NCBI GenBank assembly: GCA_903813345.2
Contig: CAIIXF020000008.1
Location: 7,510,366 to 7,574,365 of the forward strand
From: Owenia fusiformis
Taxonomy: Eukaryota > Annelida > Polychaeta > Sabellida > Oweniidae
Reading direction: 5' to 3'
Length of the DNA stretch: 64,000 nucleotides
Position numbers and translations under genes: made by a program. Under the pieces are notes generated by a model. The model had not been told where the DNA came from. It searched no databases and worked only from the letters and a program-made list of their open reading frames with translations. Shown in pieces: positions 13,320-25,781 of the stretch (within the stretch, counting starts at the first letter, position 1; each line of letters begins with the position of its first letter).

Positions 13320-16039
13320 CTGCACCTATTTGAGAAAACAGACATGCTAAAGTCATTAAGATATTCCTTGAAAGGTGCAACAGTTCCATTTTAATTATGA
13401 TTGTTGCTTATCTCCAATCCTAGTATCCACTGTCTGCCGGTTGAGTCAATAATCACTTAAAATTTTAAGAATAATACAGGTATAATCTTATTTTTGTATA
13501 TCAATAATTGACATCGCAAGTCAATCTAGTCGATTTCAAGCCCATGTTCAAGAATACTATAACGGTTATTGATCAATTGCCAAATAAGACAAACACTAGT
13601 TAATCTGTATCAATAATGGTCTGATTGGTCTGACCATCCTAAATCAACGCCATCAAATATAAGTGTTCCTTTGTTTGTGTTTCTTCTTAGAGAGTTTGCA
13701 GCGAAAACTCTGAGTGTCTCACAACTGCAGGGATTAGCTTCATCAAGCTATATGATAGTTAGACTCATTATACAATCAATTAATCGACTCCCTGGTTATC
13801 ACCAGGCTATTAATTCACAGCCAAAAGATCCAGTCTTAAGATGCCCAGCCAATCAACGAAGGTCCTTATTTCCAAGGCATGTATCCCAACTAATGATGGA
13901 ATCTGAGTGAACTCTCGCTGAGTCAAAATCTCAAATTGTGTAAATACTCAAACCGTTAGGAATCAGTAGCAATGTTTAGACTGCAATAAAACTTATTGAT
14001 TCCAATATAACTTCGTAATTAATTGCTAGAAACTCCAGGAAACTCCTTGAACAGACTATTCCAGTCCTTTCTATAAAGATGATTAAATTTCAGAGTTTCA
14101 ATAAATCTTGATAGAATTCTCAGTGTAAAAATTATCCTTAATTATAATTCACACACTGATAAGCCATAAACCATTTGGAAAATCCAAAATCCAACAATAA
14201 GTGTTTCAATTTCAAAGAACTTCTCAGTTTCTATATTATCTCGCCTTATCTCTGATTGGCTCTTGTACACAGTGCTAACGGCAACAGTAGAGATTCCCTC
14301 TACCTACTGATTACAGCAAGTTAAGGACTAGCTTCAACAGTTCTAACACGATAATATGATTTCCCTTTCAACTATACCACAATGGTAAAATCTGTTTTGT
14401 AAATGACATAATAAAAAAATACAGTAATCTCCAACAGAATCCAATTCTTTTATGTCTTTGAACATTCCAATGAAACAACCTATCTATCGGTATAGCTCCT
14501 CATCAAAATCAAAAGTTATTATTTTAGATAGTAAATTGGAAGAGGAGTTCAGGTATGCCTGTCAAATTCTTCATCATCCCTGGATCTCCTTAATTCTAAG
14601 CCTGCTCAGATAATTCATTTTACAAACCACTATTCTCTCCTGTCAGTTCATTTTACCAACCATCAGTTCAAAATGTCCGTCTGCTCCACATATTTTTTAG
14701 ATTTTCTCTCTAAATTTTGAATGAGGTACATCATTTTCTTTGATTTTTATACAATTTGGAGTATTAACTTCTTATCCATTCACTTTCTTTCTTGTTTTTT
14801 AGCCTCTTTTGCTAGCTTTGTCTCCTTTTAAAATCATACCATTTTGATTTTATTTCTTGGTAACAACAACTGTTCCTTGGTCTGGGTTCTTGCTTTGAGC
14901 ACTTAGATCACTTCCCTGACTTAATTGATGGCTATCTGAAGAAAACACTGTAAATAATAATATCCACAGTGAAATTACACTCTTTCCTGTTCATTTTTTC
15001 AGTCCCATTCATTGTAAATATAATAGGATTTTCCTACGCTTCAAAATATTTTTCCTCCATTTTAAAGTAAGCTTGAAAATGTTAATGTTTGATTTTCAAT
15101 ATTCTTAAAACAAAGTTATCATCTTACGAAAATTCTTTTTTCATTCACACCAGATAAATCTTTCTCAGCATAGTCATTTTGTAAGATGCTTGTTTTCAAA
15201 TTGGTGTAGCACATACAAGTGACGAAGTAGATGTAATTATCACCTAGTGGTTTAGCTGTCAAACTATAAACTAATATGTGCTCACTTTGGAACCACATGG
15301 CCTTGTTATTAGCATATATAGTCAAAGTGCCCCTAGAGTCATAACTAGTAATTATGAGAGTCGTGCTTGGAAAGATGAATAAGAAAAGATAGGAGTGAAA
15401 TCAGCAAGAAAAGGGGAAATAAAAGTAAAAATGAAAGTCTTAACTTGCAGCCTGTACTTTATGCTTAGGTAAAATAATCTAGAATTTCATTCAAATTGAT
15501 CATGCATATTTTCCAATAATCAAAAAAGGTAATGAATATTTAATGAAAGAGAAATTCACTGATTCTATAACTGCATACTTTACTATGACTTTTACTAGCT
15601 TTTTACAATTTCTGAATCTTAAATTTTCAATTAGATTGACTCTAAAAACCCCTTATAGAACAATTTGAGCGAGTGAAAATATTAATAAGGTTTTTGATAT
15701 TATTTTTAACCTCCCATTGTTTTAAATACTTTTTTATCAAAATACAGAATCTGAAAAAGCTGAGTGACATTTTAAACATTATCATTGACCTACATATCAA
15801 GGCTTAGTTATAGACTGGTATGGTTATACTGAAGAATATTAAATGACCCCAGGGGATATTTTGCCATATCAATGTGACATTTAGCTTGCACAGGAAACAT
15901 TAAAGGAATGGGGCCCTAGAGAAAATTGTGATGGTTGATGGAAGAAAAGATGCAGTTAACAATGATGTGTCTGGAATCATTGGGTAAGCCACACCTCCTC
16001 CATCTCTGTCCTTCCATACAAAGTGAGAGAAATGCTATC
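13320..16039. other. Intronic-type AT-rich DNA, nothing recognised
   Basis: Short random frames only. No tandem array, inverted repeat or transposase similarity was noticed. Confidence 0.45.
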
Positions 16040-16150
16040 AGGCCAGTAACCAGTTTTTGACAAGGGGGGGGGGGGCACTTTTCCAAAAAATTCTAGGGAT
16101 CTCACATTTGACCATTTTGACCCAAAATCACTTGAAAAGTGCTCTGAATG
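16040..16150 (+). repeat. Copy of the dispersed G-tract repeat family
   Basis: Carries GGCCAGTAACCAGTTTTTGA, a run of 12 G, then CACTTTTCCAAAAAATTCTA and CAAAATCACTTGAAAAGTGC. The same blocks occur at 25590-25700, inverted at 7381-7500, and partly at 19141-19232. Non-coding repeat, probably a MITE fragment. Confidence 0.65.
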
Positions 16151-16220
16151 GTAACTGATATAAATTGTCAATAAAATATATAATAACAATCATCAAAAAT
16201 TCTTTAGTTGTAAAACACTA

Positions 16221-16223
16221 CAA

Positions 16224-16261
<38 letters not shown>

Positions 16262-16263
16262 AA
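16221..16263 (+). repeat. (CTA)n microsatellite
   Basis: About 14 tandem CTA units without interruption, followed by an AT-rich trail. Confidence 0.95.
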
Positions 16264-17012
16264 CTAATATAATTATTATTATACAGTGTAATGCACACTA
16301 CTAAACATATAAATTTAAATTTTGAATTCATGATCTATAAATTTTCCAATGGGAAATATCTGGGTCGTCACAATCAAAACTTGGTGAAGGCTTAGGTCCA
16401 CAAAAGATATGCAGTTAAGAAATAATCAATTTTAGACATCGGTCACGTAAACACTCCTAAATTGTCTACGGAGTAAATCAAATACTTGGCTGAGAAAAAT
16501 ATCAATTAACCAATTTTCATAATACCTGAGCCATGATCAACCTGATCCTGGTGATTAATCTAATTCCAAACATTATATTCCCATTTGTGCTATACTTCCC
16601 AAAGATTTATCTGTTGTTTTTAACAATAATTACCTTATCTGTTAGATCCATGCGTGATGATAATCATTCAGTTGGAAGGTGTAAATAACCCATGAACATG
16701 AGGGACTAATGAAAATCAAGATCAAATGATGACAAGTGAAGTAAAAGGTCCTGGAGTCTCTGGGGAATGAACTTATTGTGACTGTTGACTTGTTCTTTAA
16801 AGGGGCACTATGCTAAATATTAAATTATACCTGAGGCATTTGTAAATATCCATAAATGTTTTATTAATATCTGGATAAATGATAAAACACCACAATCTAA
16901 TCAAATATATATGCAAAACTGATTCAATAAAATACAAGCAAAAAGAGAAGAGTTTAGTTTTCTATAAGGGGCCTGTCGCCCAGTCTCTCTAACATAGTAT
17001 CCGGAAATAGAT

Positions 17013-17030
17013 GGGGGGGGGGGGGGGAGA
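17013..17030 (+). repeat. Homopolymer G tract
   Basis: About 17 G interrupted by a single A at its end. Not obviously linked to the surrounding sequence. Confidence 0.8.
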
Positions 17031-17290
17031 TGAGCAATCTTGGTGGTCTGTTTTGTGAGGATACCAGATCTTAATCCAGACAGAAGGGTACTTTGATAAG
17101 ATGTAACAAGATCAGACACTGAATCATGGTTCACCAATTTAATAATTAGTTTAATTATTGCTTTTAATTAGGCATAGTAAGATATGATAATGTTAGAGAT
17201 GTTAAATCACTCTACATTCTTGTAGCGTAATGCTATAGAGGCTAGTGGTAAAGTTGATATATGAGTCAGGTAATCAATTTCAGTAACATC

Positions 17291-17397
17291 TAGTCTAGCT
17301 ACAAGCCCGTGTGAGCCTCCCCCACTACACACCTGTGGGAAGTTATGAGGTAAAGTAGTGGGGGGAGGGCACAGGGGCTTGTAGTTAAGATAGACTA
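17291..17397. mobile_element. 107-base hairpin MITE-like sequence
   Basis: TAGTCTAGCTACAAGCCCG at the left and GGGGCTTGTAGTTAAGATAG plus ACTA at the right are inverted copies, and the inner CTCCCCCACTAC / GTAGTGGGGGGAG pair too. The whole forms an imperfect hairpin. Too short to code. Confidence 0.65.
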
Positions 17398-17438
17398 AGT
17401 GCCATCTAATCATCCAATGTACCACAAAGGGAAACCAT

Positions 17439-17640
17439 TGGCAGATCTGGGGGGGGCAGGGGCCTTAAGGCCCCAAAAAGTGGGCTGTTTTGTGATTACT
17501 GGGCCTTCGTTTTAGGCCAAATTTTGAAGAAAATGGGCCTCGGAATTTCAAAATTTGGGCCCACTTTTGGTTTAAGGGGCCCAAAATGTTTTTCTCAGAC
17601 CTGAAATTTGGGCCCCCCTTGTTGATTCCCAGATCCGCCA
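17439..17640. mobile_element. MITE with TGGC(A/G)GATCTGGG ends, complete copy
   Basis: Left end TGGCAGATCTGGGGGG and right end CCCAGATCCGCCA are inverted copies. The inside is rich in GGGCCC and GGCC words and has no coding frame. A truncated copy lies at 11111-11245. Confidence 0.7.
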
Positions 17641-18786
17641 CTGAAAAGCAAGGCTATATCTTTCATAATCCTGTATCACAAAGGTTCATGCTTTTGTTTT
17701 ACAACTGCTCACCAAAACAAAGAAAGTGAAGTTCCTTGGCAGGGTATTGATTTTGAAAAATGATGCATTTTAATTCAATGAATTTTTTTGTTATCTATTC
17801 AGATGGACGATATTTGAACCAAGGCATGACAACTAAAATACTTCAAGGAAAGTTCTCAAAATAAGAAACTTAATGAAAATTAGAAGCAGTCATAACAACT
17901 AAAATCAATAAACTATGCCATCAATGTTCAAGTAAAATCCTCATTTCCTGATTTCATATATTCATCTAATTTCATATTACCTCAACCATTTTGTATTACT
18001 TGGCCTACCCAAATATAACAGAAGATTCGCATATGCTGTTATTTAAAACAATTATAAACTTTTTATTTTCCTGAAATCTAGGATTCTGTGTCTGTCAAAG
18101 AAACAGCTGTGTTAGAATTCGAAGTAAACAAACTCAGACAGAATTGTAATCTTAGATGATAGTTTCAAACTTGTGCCAAAATGTATTTCCAGTAAAAGAT
18201 CTGCCTGCTCAAGAATTCAAAATAATTTAATTATTTTTTCAAAAATATGAATGAAATGTCAAAGTTTCTACTATTTCTTTATAATTCAAAGTGTAGACTT
18301 TATGCTTATTGACTTAATTCCTTGCAGATTTCCCTTTTCTTCTCACTATTTCTCATTCAAGCCATGACCCTTTAACATTTTGTTTGACAGGTTGAACCCT
18401 CCTAGGATATCAATTGAACTTCTCATCCAGGTTTCCATACATTTCTTGTTTGACTTCAAAGTCTTAGATTGTATTTTAATTTGAAACGTTGTCTCAGAAG
18501 CTATTTACAGCACATGTTCATTCATGTCTGTACTCCAGAGACTCATAGGCAATTGATAGGACATACAAGCCACATTTCAAATATAAAAAAGGTTAACTGA
18601 AATTAATATGGAGGGTTTAACCAGTGTGTTCTTCAATGAGCTGACCCTTTTCAGACAAAAATTTCCAGGCTTGATTATTAATGAAATGGCAGCACCAAGG
18701 AGTAGCAAATCTCAATGAACATCTTGTGGTCATCGAGAAGTAGGTGTTCAAAACCATTATGGGTATCACTCTATTTTTAACTTTCA
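17641..18786. other. AT-rich DNA, nothing recognised
   Basis: No exon, repeat unit or transposon end recognised. Confidence 0.45.
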
Positions 18787-18945
18787 AAACAAGGCATTAA
18801 CATGCAAAATGCCACCACTAACTGCCATTTATTACAGATGCCGAAAGTGGAATCCTGGACACCAACCACCAAACACCATCACAAAAAAATTTGGAGACCA
18901 TGACAATATGTTACCCCTTTTGGTGCTGTTTTGGTGGTGACATAA
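18787..18945 (+). repeat. Copy of the GGCATTAACATG dispersed repeat
   Basis: Begins AAGGCATTAACATGCAAAAT and contains CACCAACCACCAAACACCAT, AAAAATTTGGAGACCATGAC and a terminal TTGGTGGTGACAT. Related copies are at 36150-36245 and 36519-36640, with partial copies near 12815 and 22870-22975. Non-coding; SINE or MITE cannot be decided. Confidence 0.7.
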
Positions 18946-19140
18946 TAAAACCATAAACATTGAATTAATAGTAAAAAGGAAAATATTTCTGAATACCTTT
19001 TTAAGTCTATTGATCACAATCTGAGATGTTGGGGTTTGTCCTTAAGACTGGTTGGCTTTTAGATGTTTTGTAATGGTCTTATCCCCTTTGATGCAAGTGC
19101 TCTCGTATATGCTTACATACACCTAAATTAGATTAAGATC

Positions 19141-19232
19141 AGCTTTTGTTATAGGGGAGAGGTTCACGTTTGACAATTTTGGCCCAAAATTGCTTGAACC
19201 CCCAAACCCCTCTATAGGTTACTGGCCTGGAG
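19141..19232 (+). repeat. Fragment of the dispersed G-tract repeat family
   Basis: GAGAGGTTCACGTTTGACAA, TTTTGGCCCAAAATTGCTTG and the end motif GGTTACTGGCCTGGAG match the family copies at 16040 and 25566. Confidence 0.55.
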
Positions 19233-19307
19233 ATTTTAAACTTATGTATACAGTATGGTATATGAAAAAAATCTCTTTGAAAAGCAGATACACTGTAGTA
19301 CCATCTA

Positions 19308-19415
19308 TACAAACTCATATCATTTAAATATCGTATAAATCTCCAATGTACCTATTTCCTGGGAAAGCAAATATGAATGCACTAGTACCATCTATACAAA
19401 CTTATATCATCTATA
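19308..19415 (+). repeat. Tandem duplication interrupted by a mariner element
   Basis: The segment starting CCATCTATACAAACTCATAT (19308) is repeated from 19389 as CCATCTATACAAACTTATAT. The second copy is split by the element at 19418-20457 and resumes after it (AATATCCAATGTACCTACTA at 20460). The duplication therefore predates the insertion. Confidence 0.8.
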
Positions 19416-19417
19416 TA

Positions 19418-20457
19418 CGAGGCCCGATCAGAAAGTAAGTAACAAACTGCTCTCATTTTTTCATACTTCATTCAATCAGATTGAAATTTTCATAGATGAT
19501 GTAGAAAATAGTAAACTATTAAACAAAACCAAGGACAATGGGTTAGGGTCAATGCCATTGTTATGGCTGTTGCTATGGTGATGATTGTTTTGGGTAAGTG
19601 GGGCACCCTTTTGTAAGCGGCTTTGGAAGATGATTTGTAGAGTTTTTTACATGCTCTATTCCTCCAAATGACCTAACAATTTTTTATACAAGACTGAATA
19701 ATTTGTTTTATGTATTATATCACAATGGTAACTACGCTCCATTTCCCATTTATAAGTCATCAACACAAAGAAATCAAGGGTATATCTGTCACAATGATGG
19801 TCATGATTCAGTCGCAGTTTCAATCCAGTCAAATGTTGCTGAAGGGGAATTTTACTGGCATGACGTCAATGGTCCACCTCCACAGATCCAACATTACCAA
19901 TCGAGGATACAGTAGATTAAGCCTTTTCCATGGTCACACAACTACCCCAGGCTCACTATTCCCCAGACCTGGCCCCATGTGACTAAATTCTTTCCAGATG
20001 CAAAGATGCTGTTACTGAGAGTTGGTTTGGACGGCAATAAAGCCACCATTTAGCTTTCAATGGCAGTTTTGCAGTCATTGAATGGTGACATGTTGCACTT
20101 CTTTAAGGACAAAGTGAAACATTGTCTCAACTGCATTGACCTTGGTGGCGAATAATTTGAAGGAATATGAGTTAAAATGTAATCTTACATGTGAATTTGA
20201 TATATTTGGAGGTATAACAACATGTAGAAAAACTCTACAAATTATCTTCAAACGCGACTTAAAACAGGGTGCCCCACCTACCCAAAACAATTGTCACCAT
20301 AGCAACAGCAATGACAATGGAATTGACGCTTACCCATTCACCTTGGTCTTGTTTAATAGGTTAATATTTTCTACATCATCTGTGAAAATTTCAATGTGAT
20401 TGAATAAAGTATGAAGAAATAAGAGCAGTTGGTTACTTACTTTCTGATCGGGCCTCG
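19418..20457. mobile_element. Mariner-type element with ~210-base inverted ends
   Basis: Ends CGAGGCCCGATCAGAAAGTA and its inverse (TACTTTCTGATCGGGCCTCG) are followed by about 200 more bases of imperfect inverted similarity, including the paired GGGTAAGTGGGGCACCC / GGGTGCCCCACCTACCC blocks. TA flanks lie at 19416-19417 and 20458-20459. The centre carries a decayed mariner transposase fragment. The long arms make it a fold-back type derivative. Confidence 0.88.
19925..20130 (+). pseudogene. Mariner transposase C-terminal remnant
   Basis: One plus-strand frame reads YSPDLAPCD, the hallmark YSPDLAP(C/S)D block of mariner transposases that holds the last catalytic aspartate. It is followed by an in-frame stop and then fragments such as WFGRQ and VIEW with more stops. 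The catalytic N-terminal two thirds are gone. Mariner transposases are DDD/DDE cut-and-paste enzymes; this one cannot be functional. Confidence 0.6.
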
Positions 20458-20459
20458 TA

Positions 20460-21416
20460 AATATCCAATGTACCTACTACTTGGGAAAGCAAATATGAAG
20501 AGAATGGAGTGACTTGAAAAATGCAATTTTGTAAACAGATTCAGGAAGAAATGTGATGTTAAAATACCCTGAAATGTGAACACCTGCCAATCCAAACACT
20601 TCATCAATAGTATTGTAGTTCCTATATAGCTGAATAAAGCTGACATAATAGATGTCACCCTCGTTAATCTTCGGTTTGCTTGGGCCAGACTGCTATAGCC
20701 GTCAACGTTATATACTTCCAATAGTCACTTAATTTAATGGTTTATGAAAATATGTTGGTTGAATCTGTCTGAAACTCAAATGGTATACTGTGAGTTGACC
20801 CTGTCAATGTACCTATCGTGATTTGGCTCAAGTTTTTTTTAAAAGGCAATGCAAAATGACTTAAATGACATAACTGTATAAATCAAAGTTATTATTGTAG
20901 AAAACGTTTCAATGAAATCAAATACGCCATTAAAAAGAAAGAAAAGTTCGTGTTTAGATGTTAAAAGTGCAAACCTCTTAAAATCACATGAAGAAACGAG
21001 AATCGGCGAGATTTTAAAGCTAATATTACGGAAACCCCTCTATTAGGCAGGGAGTCCAAAATGTGTTCAGGTTAAACTGCAATTTTACAGTTTTTCTTTC
21101 ATTCTACATAGTTAGTAGTTATTTTATGACCCTTGACACATCATAGTTTATATTCTGTTTAATCATTCTCCATGGAAGGTTCGTAAAACATTTCATAAAA
21201 TGTCAATTAGGCTCTGAGAAAATTCATGATTTAGTGTAGTACTTTATCAAAATTAGATTGTACTTTACTGTTTCAATTACCTTTTGAAAAGAAAAATCAA
21301 TTGCTCAGTCTTCTTTAAGGCCAGATCAAATCTAGCAAGATCCCAAGGATGACTTTTGAAAAAAAAAAATTACCAGTTTATGTTTGTATAATCCCTTGTC
21401 ATGACAATATTCTGAA
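20460..21416. other. AT-rich DNA, nothing recognised
   Basis: Begins with the rest of the interrupted duplication (to about 20505). After that no structured sequence was recognised. Confidence 0.4.
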
Positions 21417-21720
21417 ATCCTCCAAAGTGTATACAGAATTTGAGAAAAACTTAAGATTTTTACATAATGCATTCATTTTTTGGGAGAATTTTTCTCATTT
21501 TCCCCCTTTTCACTTAAATCCTTAATAACTTCACCATTTATAACATATATATACATATATACATGTGGATCTTTTGGGAGATTTTACATTTTAGGTTGTA
21601 TGGAATATATTGGTACATCAACTGTGCATTTAAAGGTGAAAGTTGGGTAACAAAAATTAATCTGAAAACAATCAATAAAAATGAGAAAATAACAAGTTTC
21701 ATGTTGTCCCCACTCTTTCT
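21417..21720. repeat. Dispersed repeat shared with the piggyBac intron
   Basis: Shares AGATTTTTACATAATG, TTGGGAGAATTTT, TTAATAACTTCACCA(A)TTTATAACATAT and TTTTGGGAGAT in the same order with 29130-29350. A degenerate interspersed repeat, non-coding. Confidence 0.7.
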
Positions 21721-21852
21721 CAAAACAAAAGATTGAAGAACACTTTGAAAACATAGTGAGATGGATTATCTCTGTTCCATGTTCAAAGATAAACAATGTA
21801 CATTCTGCATATTTTTTTTATCGACTTTTAACATGTCAGTCTCCCCGACATG

Positions 21853-21916
21853 ATGGGTCACTATGACCCTGCACCATTTGCACTGGGTCACTATGACTCT
21901 GCACCATTTGCACTAT
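21853..21916 (+). repeat. Two-copy tandem repeat, ~32 bases
   Basis: GGGTCACTATGACCCTGCAC and GGGTCACTATGACTCTGCAC, each followed by CATTTGCACT, lie back to back. An inverted TAGTGACCCAG occurs at about 21987. Confidence 0.8.
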
Positions 21917-22220
21917 CTGCCGTAGTCCTTTCTAAATAAAATATATTTTATGTGTGATGCCTCCTTCATCAAAATAGACAGTTTATAGTGACCCAGCAAT
22001 TTCAAATAATAATGGGAGTACATACAATAAAAATTCCATAAATGCTCATTGCCATATTGTATCTCATAACTTGTTAATAGCTACAGTTTGATCTTAAATA
22101 GTGAAACGGTTCCCAGTCTTATCTAGAATATCTTGCAATGATGCTGACACAAAGCAACAAGGCATAAACATGACAAAATGTCACTACCTAGTTGTTCACG
22201 ATATTATTAGTTCAATCTTA

Positions 22221-22800
22221 AGTCAGAATTGAATTTCTGATAACTTGTAGATGATTTTGAAAAAATTGGTCAATTTCAAGCAAGTTGAAAGAAGACCTTT
22301 TTTGAAGCTGGGAAGGTCATTGAAGGTGGAATCTGACAAATCTAAAGTCAGATTTGAACTTCTGAGAACAAGTGGATGATTTTGAAAAAAGAATTGGTCA
22401 ATTTGAAGCAAGTTGAAGAAGACCTTTTTGACCTTGAGAAGGTCATTGAAGGTCAAATCTTTTTTTGACCTTGAGAATGTCACTGAAGGTCAATCCATAG
22501 TCAGATTTGAACTACTGATAACTTGTAGATGATTTTGAAAAAATGATCAATTTGAAGCAAGTTGAAAAAAATACCGTTTTACCTTTTTTACCTTGAGAAG
22601 GTCAATGAGGTCATATCTTTAATCTAAAGTAAGATTTGAACTTCTGATAACTTGTAGGTGATTTTGAAAAAAAATTGGTCAATTTGAAGCAAGTTGAAAA
22701 AGACCTTTTTGACCCTTTTTTGACCTTGAGAAGGTCAATGAAGGTCAAATCTAAAATCTTAAGTCAGATTTGAACTTCTGAAACCTTATAGATGATATTG
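22221..22800 (+). repeat. Five-copy tandem repeat of 125-153 bases
   Basis: Units begin with AGTCAGATTTGAACTTCTGA-like sequence at about 22221, 22346, 22499, 22628 and 22762. They continue through GATGATTTTGAAAAAA, TTGGTCAATTTGAAGCAAGT and TTTTTGACCTTGAGAAGGTC. Units differ in length through gain or loss of the TTGACC/AAGGTC module. Open frames here are repeat artefacts. Confidence 0.9.
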
Positions 22801-22869
22801 AAAAAAACGAAAGTCAGTCTAAACAGCATTTGTTAAGTTATTGGAAGTTTTAAGAATTTGTTACAGATG

Positions 22870-22975
22870 CAAAGATTTGTTACAGATGCAAAGATTTGTT
22901 ACAGATGCCAACCACTGACACAAAAAAACGGACACCATAATAATGTCACCACTTTTTGGTGGTGACATAAAAACC
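22870..22975 (+). repeat. Partial GGCATTAACATG-family copy with triplicated word
   Basis: GTTACAGATGCAAAGATTT occurs in a short tandem triplet (22860-22905), followed by GCCAACCACTGACAC and CACTTTTTGGTGGTGACAT, which match the family end seen at 18945. Confidence 0.6.
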
Positions 22976-23633
22976 TTTGAAGACAATACCATCACAACTA
23001 TCAAATTTGAAAAATAATCCCTCAATAATTAGTAAAGTAGTACCTTCAAATTACTAGATATCATTACACTTACATCTGTAATACGAGTATGTTGGACTCA
23101 CATAAAAGCCATTTTCTAGTATTTTTAAAGATTTACTATCCTATGATTTTGAGGAATATCATTTTCATCTACTAGGTGATATTAATATCTGCTCAATACC
23201 ACAGAGCAGATTAAAATGATATTCTAAAAAAATCATAGGACGTTCTCATTCCTAATATGTATAAAAAATGTATAAAATCAACAGGCGGGGTATATCATTA
23301 TAGAATGACTGGTCCTATTACTATAAACTTTTGAACCAAGTTGTTTTGAAAATGAGAGAGCGGAAACGTAATGAGTTTAGAATGACTGATCCTATTACCA
23401 AGTCAATACCAAGTCACTAAACAATAGAACAGACACTCTCTGGTGTGAAAGACTGTAATTAATTACAAATCATCATCTTACACCATTGCTCAAATATATG
23501 GAATATTTGTACCATTTCCAACAGTTTGAATTTGCTCCCCACTGTCCACTTTCCGGGGAAGTATGTACATTATTTATTGCAATAAAAAAATTAATGATAA
23601 AAAAATTTATTTTGCTTTTCTTGGAATATCATC
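22976..23633. other. AT-rich DNA with a weak local duplication
   Basis: TAGAATGACTGGTCCTATTA at about 23303 recurs as TAGAATGACTGATCCTATTA at about 23379. Nothing else recognised. Confidence 0.4.
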
Positions 23634-23934
23634 TTAACCTCTTGAATACCCAGACTGACGGATATATCTGTCACAAATAAAATCCATTTGGAACCCAGAG
23701 CGACAGATATATCTGTCACAGAATTTTTCACTTAAACTGCTCTAACTTCGGCATTTTTTATCCAATCCTCACAAATTATGTTTTAGAATGTATGTAATGG
23801 GTCTATGTTTACTATTCTTATGAAATCAAATATCAAACATTGTGTTTTTAGATCTAAATATCCAGAAAACTAGTAGAAAATGAAAAATGCTCTGGTTTCA
23901 AACCCTTTTTAGAGACTGGTATTCAAGAGGTTAA
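23634..23934. mobile_element. 301-base TTAA-flanked piggyBac-type MITE
   Basis: Left TTAACCTCTTGAATACCCAG and right CTGGTATTCAAGAGGTTAA are inverted copies with one extra C, ending exactly in TTAA on both sides. Inside are two copies of a GACRGATATATCTGTCACA palindromic word about 45 bases apart. No coding frame. TTAA duplications are diagnostic of piggyBac-superfamily transposition. Confidence 0.85.
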
Positions 23935-25565
23935 TGCACTCTTTAAGTAAGAGGTAATATTTTAAGCAGAGTCTGATGTCCCTTTTACATTTTTCATCAT
24001 CATCTTTTTCTGGACATCTGACTCCGCTATTTATACCTAGCCTTAATCAATCAGAATGCTAATACACTGTAAAGCATCAAAAATCCAGTTATACACGTAT
24101 ATGTACCCAATCAAAATAAAACTAACCTGACATTTATTTCACAACGAAGGTCTCGTTAAGGCCATAAGAGCTAGTTTTGGGATCATTTAGATAAGCATCA
24201 TATCATCCTCATAACTGTATACTTATTTCTCCTATTCCAAACAATAGAAAGAATTAAAAAATAATTTCTACATACTTTCATACAATTCATTTTTTAACTG
24301 ATTTTTATGTGGTGCCGGATAATCCAAACATATGACCAAAAGTGTATAATAAAAGTAGGGATTATGAAAGATGAACTAATTAACACTCAAATCCTCTTAA
24401 GTCACACATATACAACTTGTATAACTACAATAAATTAATGCTTATAATAAATGACCCCTGTAACGCTCCCACATCAATGCACTTTTGCCTGAGGGATCCA
24501 CAGCCTGACTGTACTATCTCTTGAAGCACATATAACACCTCTCAAAGCATTAGATAAAAAGGGACTCAATGGTTTTAAATTAAAGTAACTTGCTTAGAAA
24601 ATTGATGTATGCTAATACAACATGATGATTTCTGACCTTCTCCCAAGACATAGGAAATTGCTTTTATGTGACTACAACATTATCTCCCTGACTGACCTGC
24701 TTACAGAATGTTTCAATATATAGGCTAATAGGGGCTTACATCAATAAGCTATATTCAGTGATACCTGTACACGTCAAGTGGAAGACCTCAACAAGTAGAA
24801 CACCTTAGTGTAACATCTTTTAGTAGAATCAACAGTATTCTACTTATACACGTTTTTCTGTGACAATATTCTGAGGAAACAATTTTTCAGGATTCTTCCT
24901 CAAACTCCCAAGTTTTGCTGAATTGATTTACACCAAGTAAATGTTAATGGCCCTCAACACGTCAACAGAAATACTTTTTTTACCATCAAGTGAGGTATTG
25001 ATATCTTCCCTTAGCAGTCTCCCAATTTTATTAATCAGCAAATGGTATAACGTCTCTTAAAGACTAAATATTTAACCAATACTGTATTGTAAAATTGTAA
25101 AATGTAGGTTTACCATATAACTGTACTGTAATTGTTTTCTGCAATTGCTTTAACATGCTTATTCTTTGAAATAAAAAAGTTATATAAAAAAAAAAATTCC
25201 AGAAGGACTTAGACATAATCTGATCATGTATGGCCATAAACAAATTAAGTTAAATCAAAGCTATAGAAATTGATGCCCCCAACCTTACATATTGTCTGAG
25301 AAAAGAATCTGATGAAAATGTTTGTTCAATGCTACTGACATTATAAACCGGTCAATAAAAACATATATAATCGATATGAACTTGTGTAATTCCTGCTCCT
25401 ACATTATGGCTTGGGCTTTCAATTAGAGTTCAAAGCCCATAATTATGGTATTTAAAAATAAAACCTTGGATGGAAAGCCCATTAAACGATCATTTTCCAG
25501 CCATGGGAATTGATGAAGATTATTAATTATTGTTCAAGAAGGAGTGTATCCATTGTTCCAACCCG
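23935..25565. other. AT-rich DNA, nothing recognised
   Basis: No exon-like segment or clear repeat. Around 25405-25505 AAAGCCCAT words occur in loose inverted arrangement. Confidence 0.4.
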
Positions 25566-25781
25566 GGCCCGTTGCCATGATTTGGCAAGGGGGGTTCACT
25601 TTTTGAAAAATTCCAGGGGGGTTCACTTGTGACAATTTTGGTCCACAAATGGCCAAAATCACTTAAAAAGTGCTCAGAATGGTGAAAAACTGCATGATTT
25701 TAAAATATTTTTTTGGCCGGGGGGGGGGGGGGGGGGAGGGGGAATCCATCGAACCCCCCCCCCCCTGGCTACAGGCCTGCA
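25566..25781. mobile_element. Full copy of the G-tract MITE family
   Basis: Left GGCCCGTTGCCATGATTTGG and right CCCCTGGCTACAGGCC form imperfect inverted ends. The body carries the family blocks GTTCACTTTTTGAAAAATTC and GCCAAAATCACTTAAAAAGT. Long G and C homopolymers (25719-25745 and 25756-25766) lie near the right end. Confidence 0.7.
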
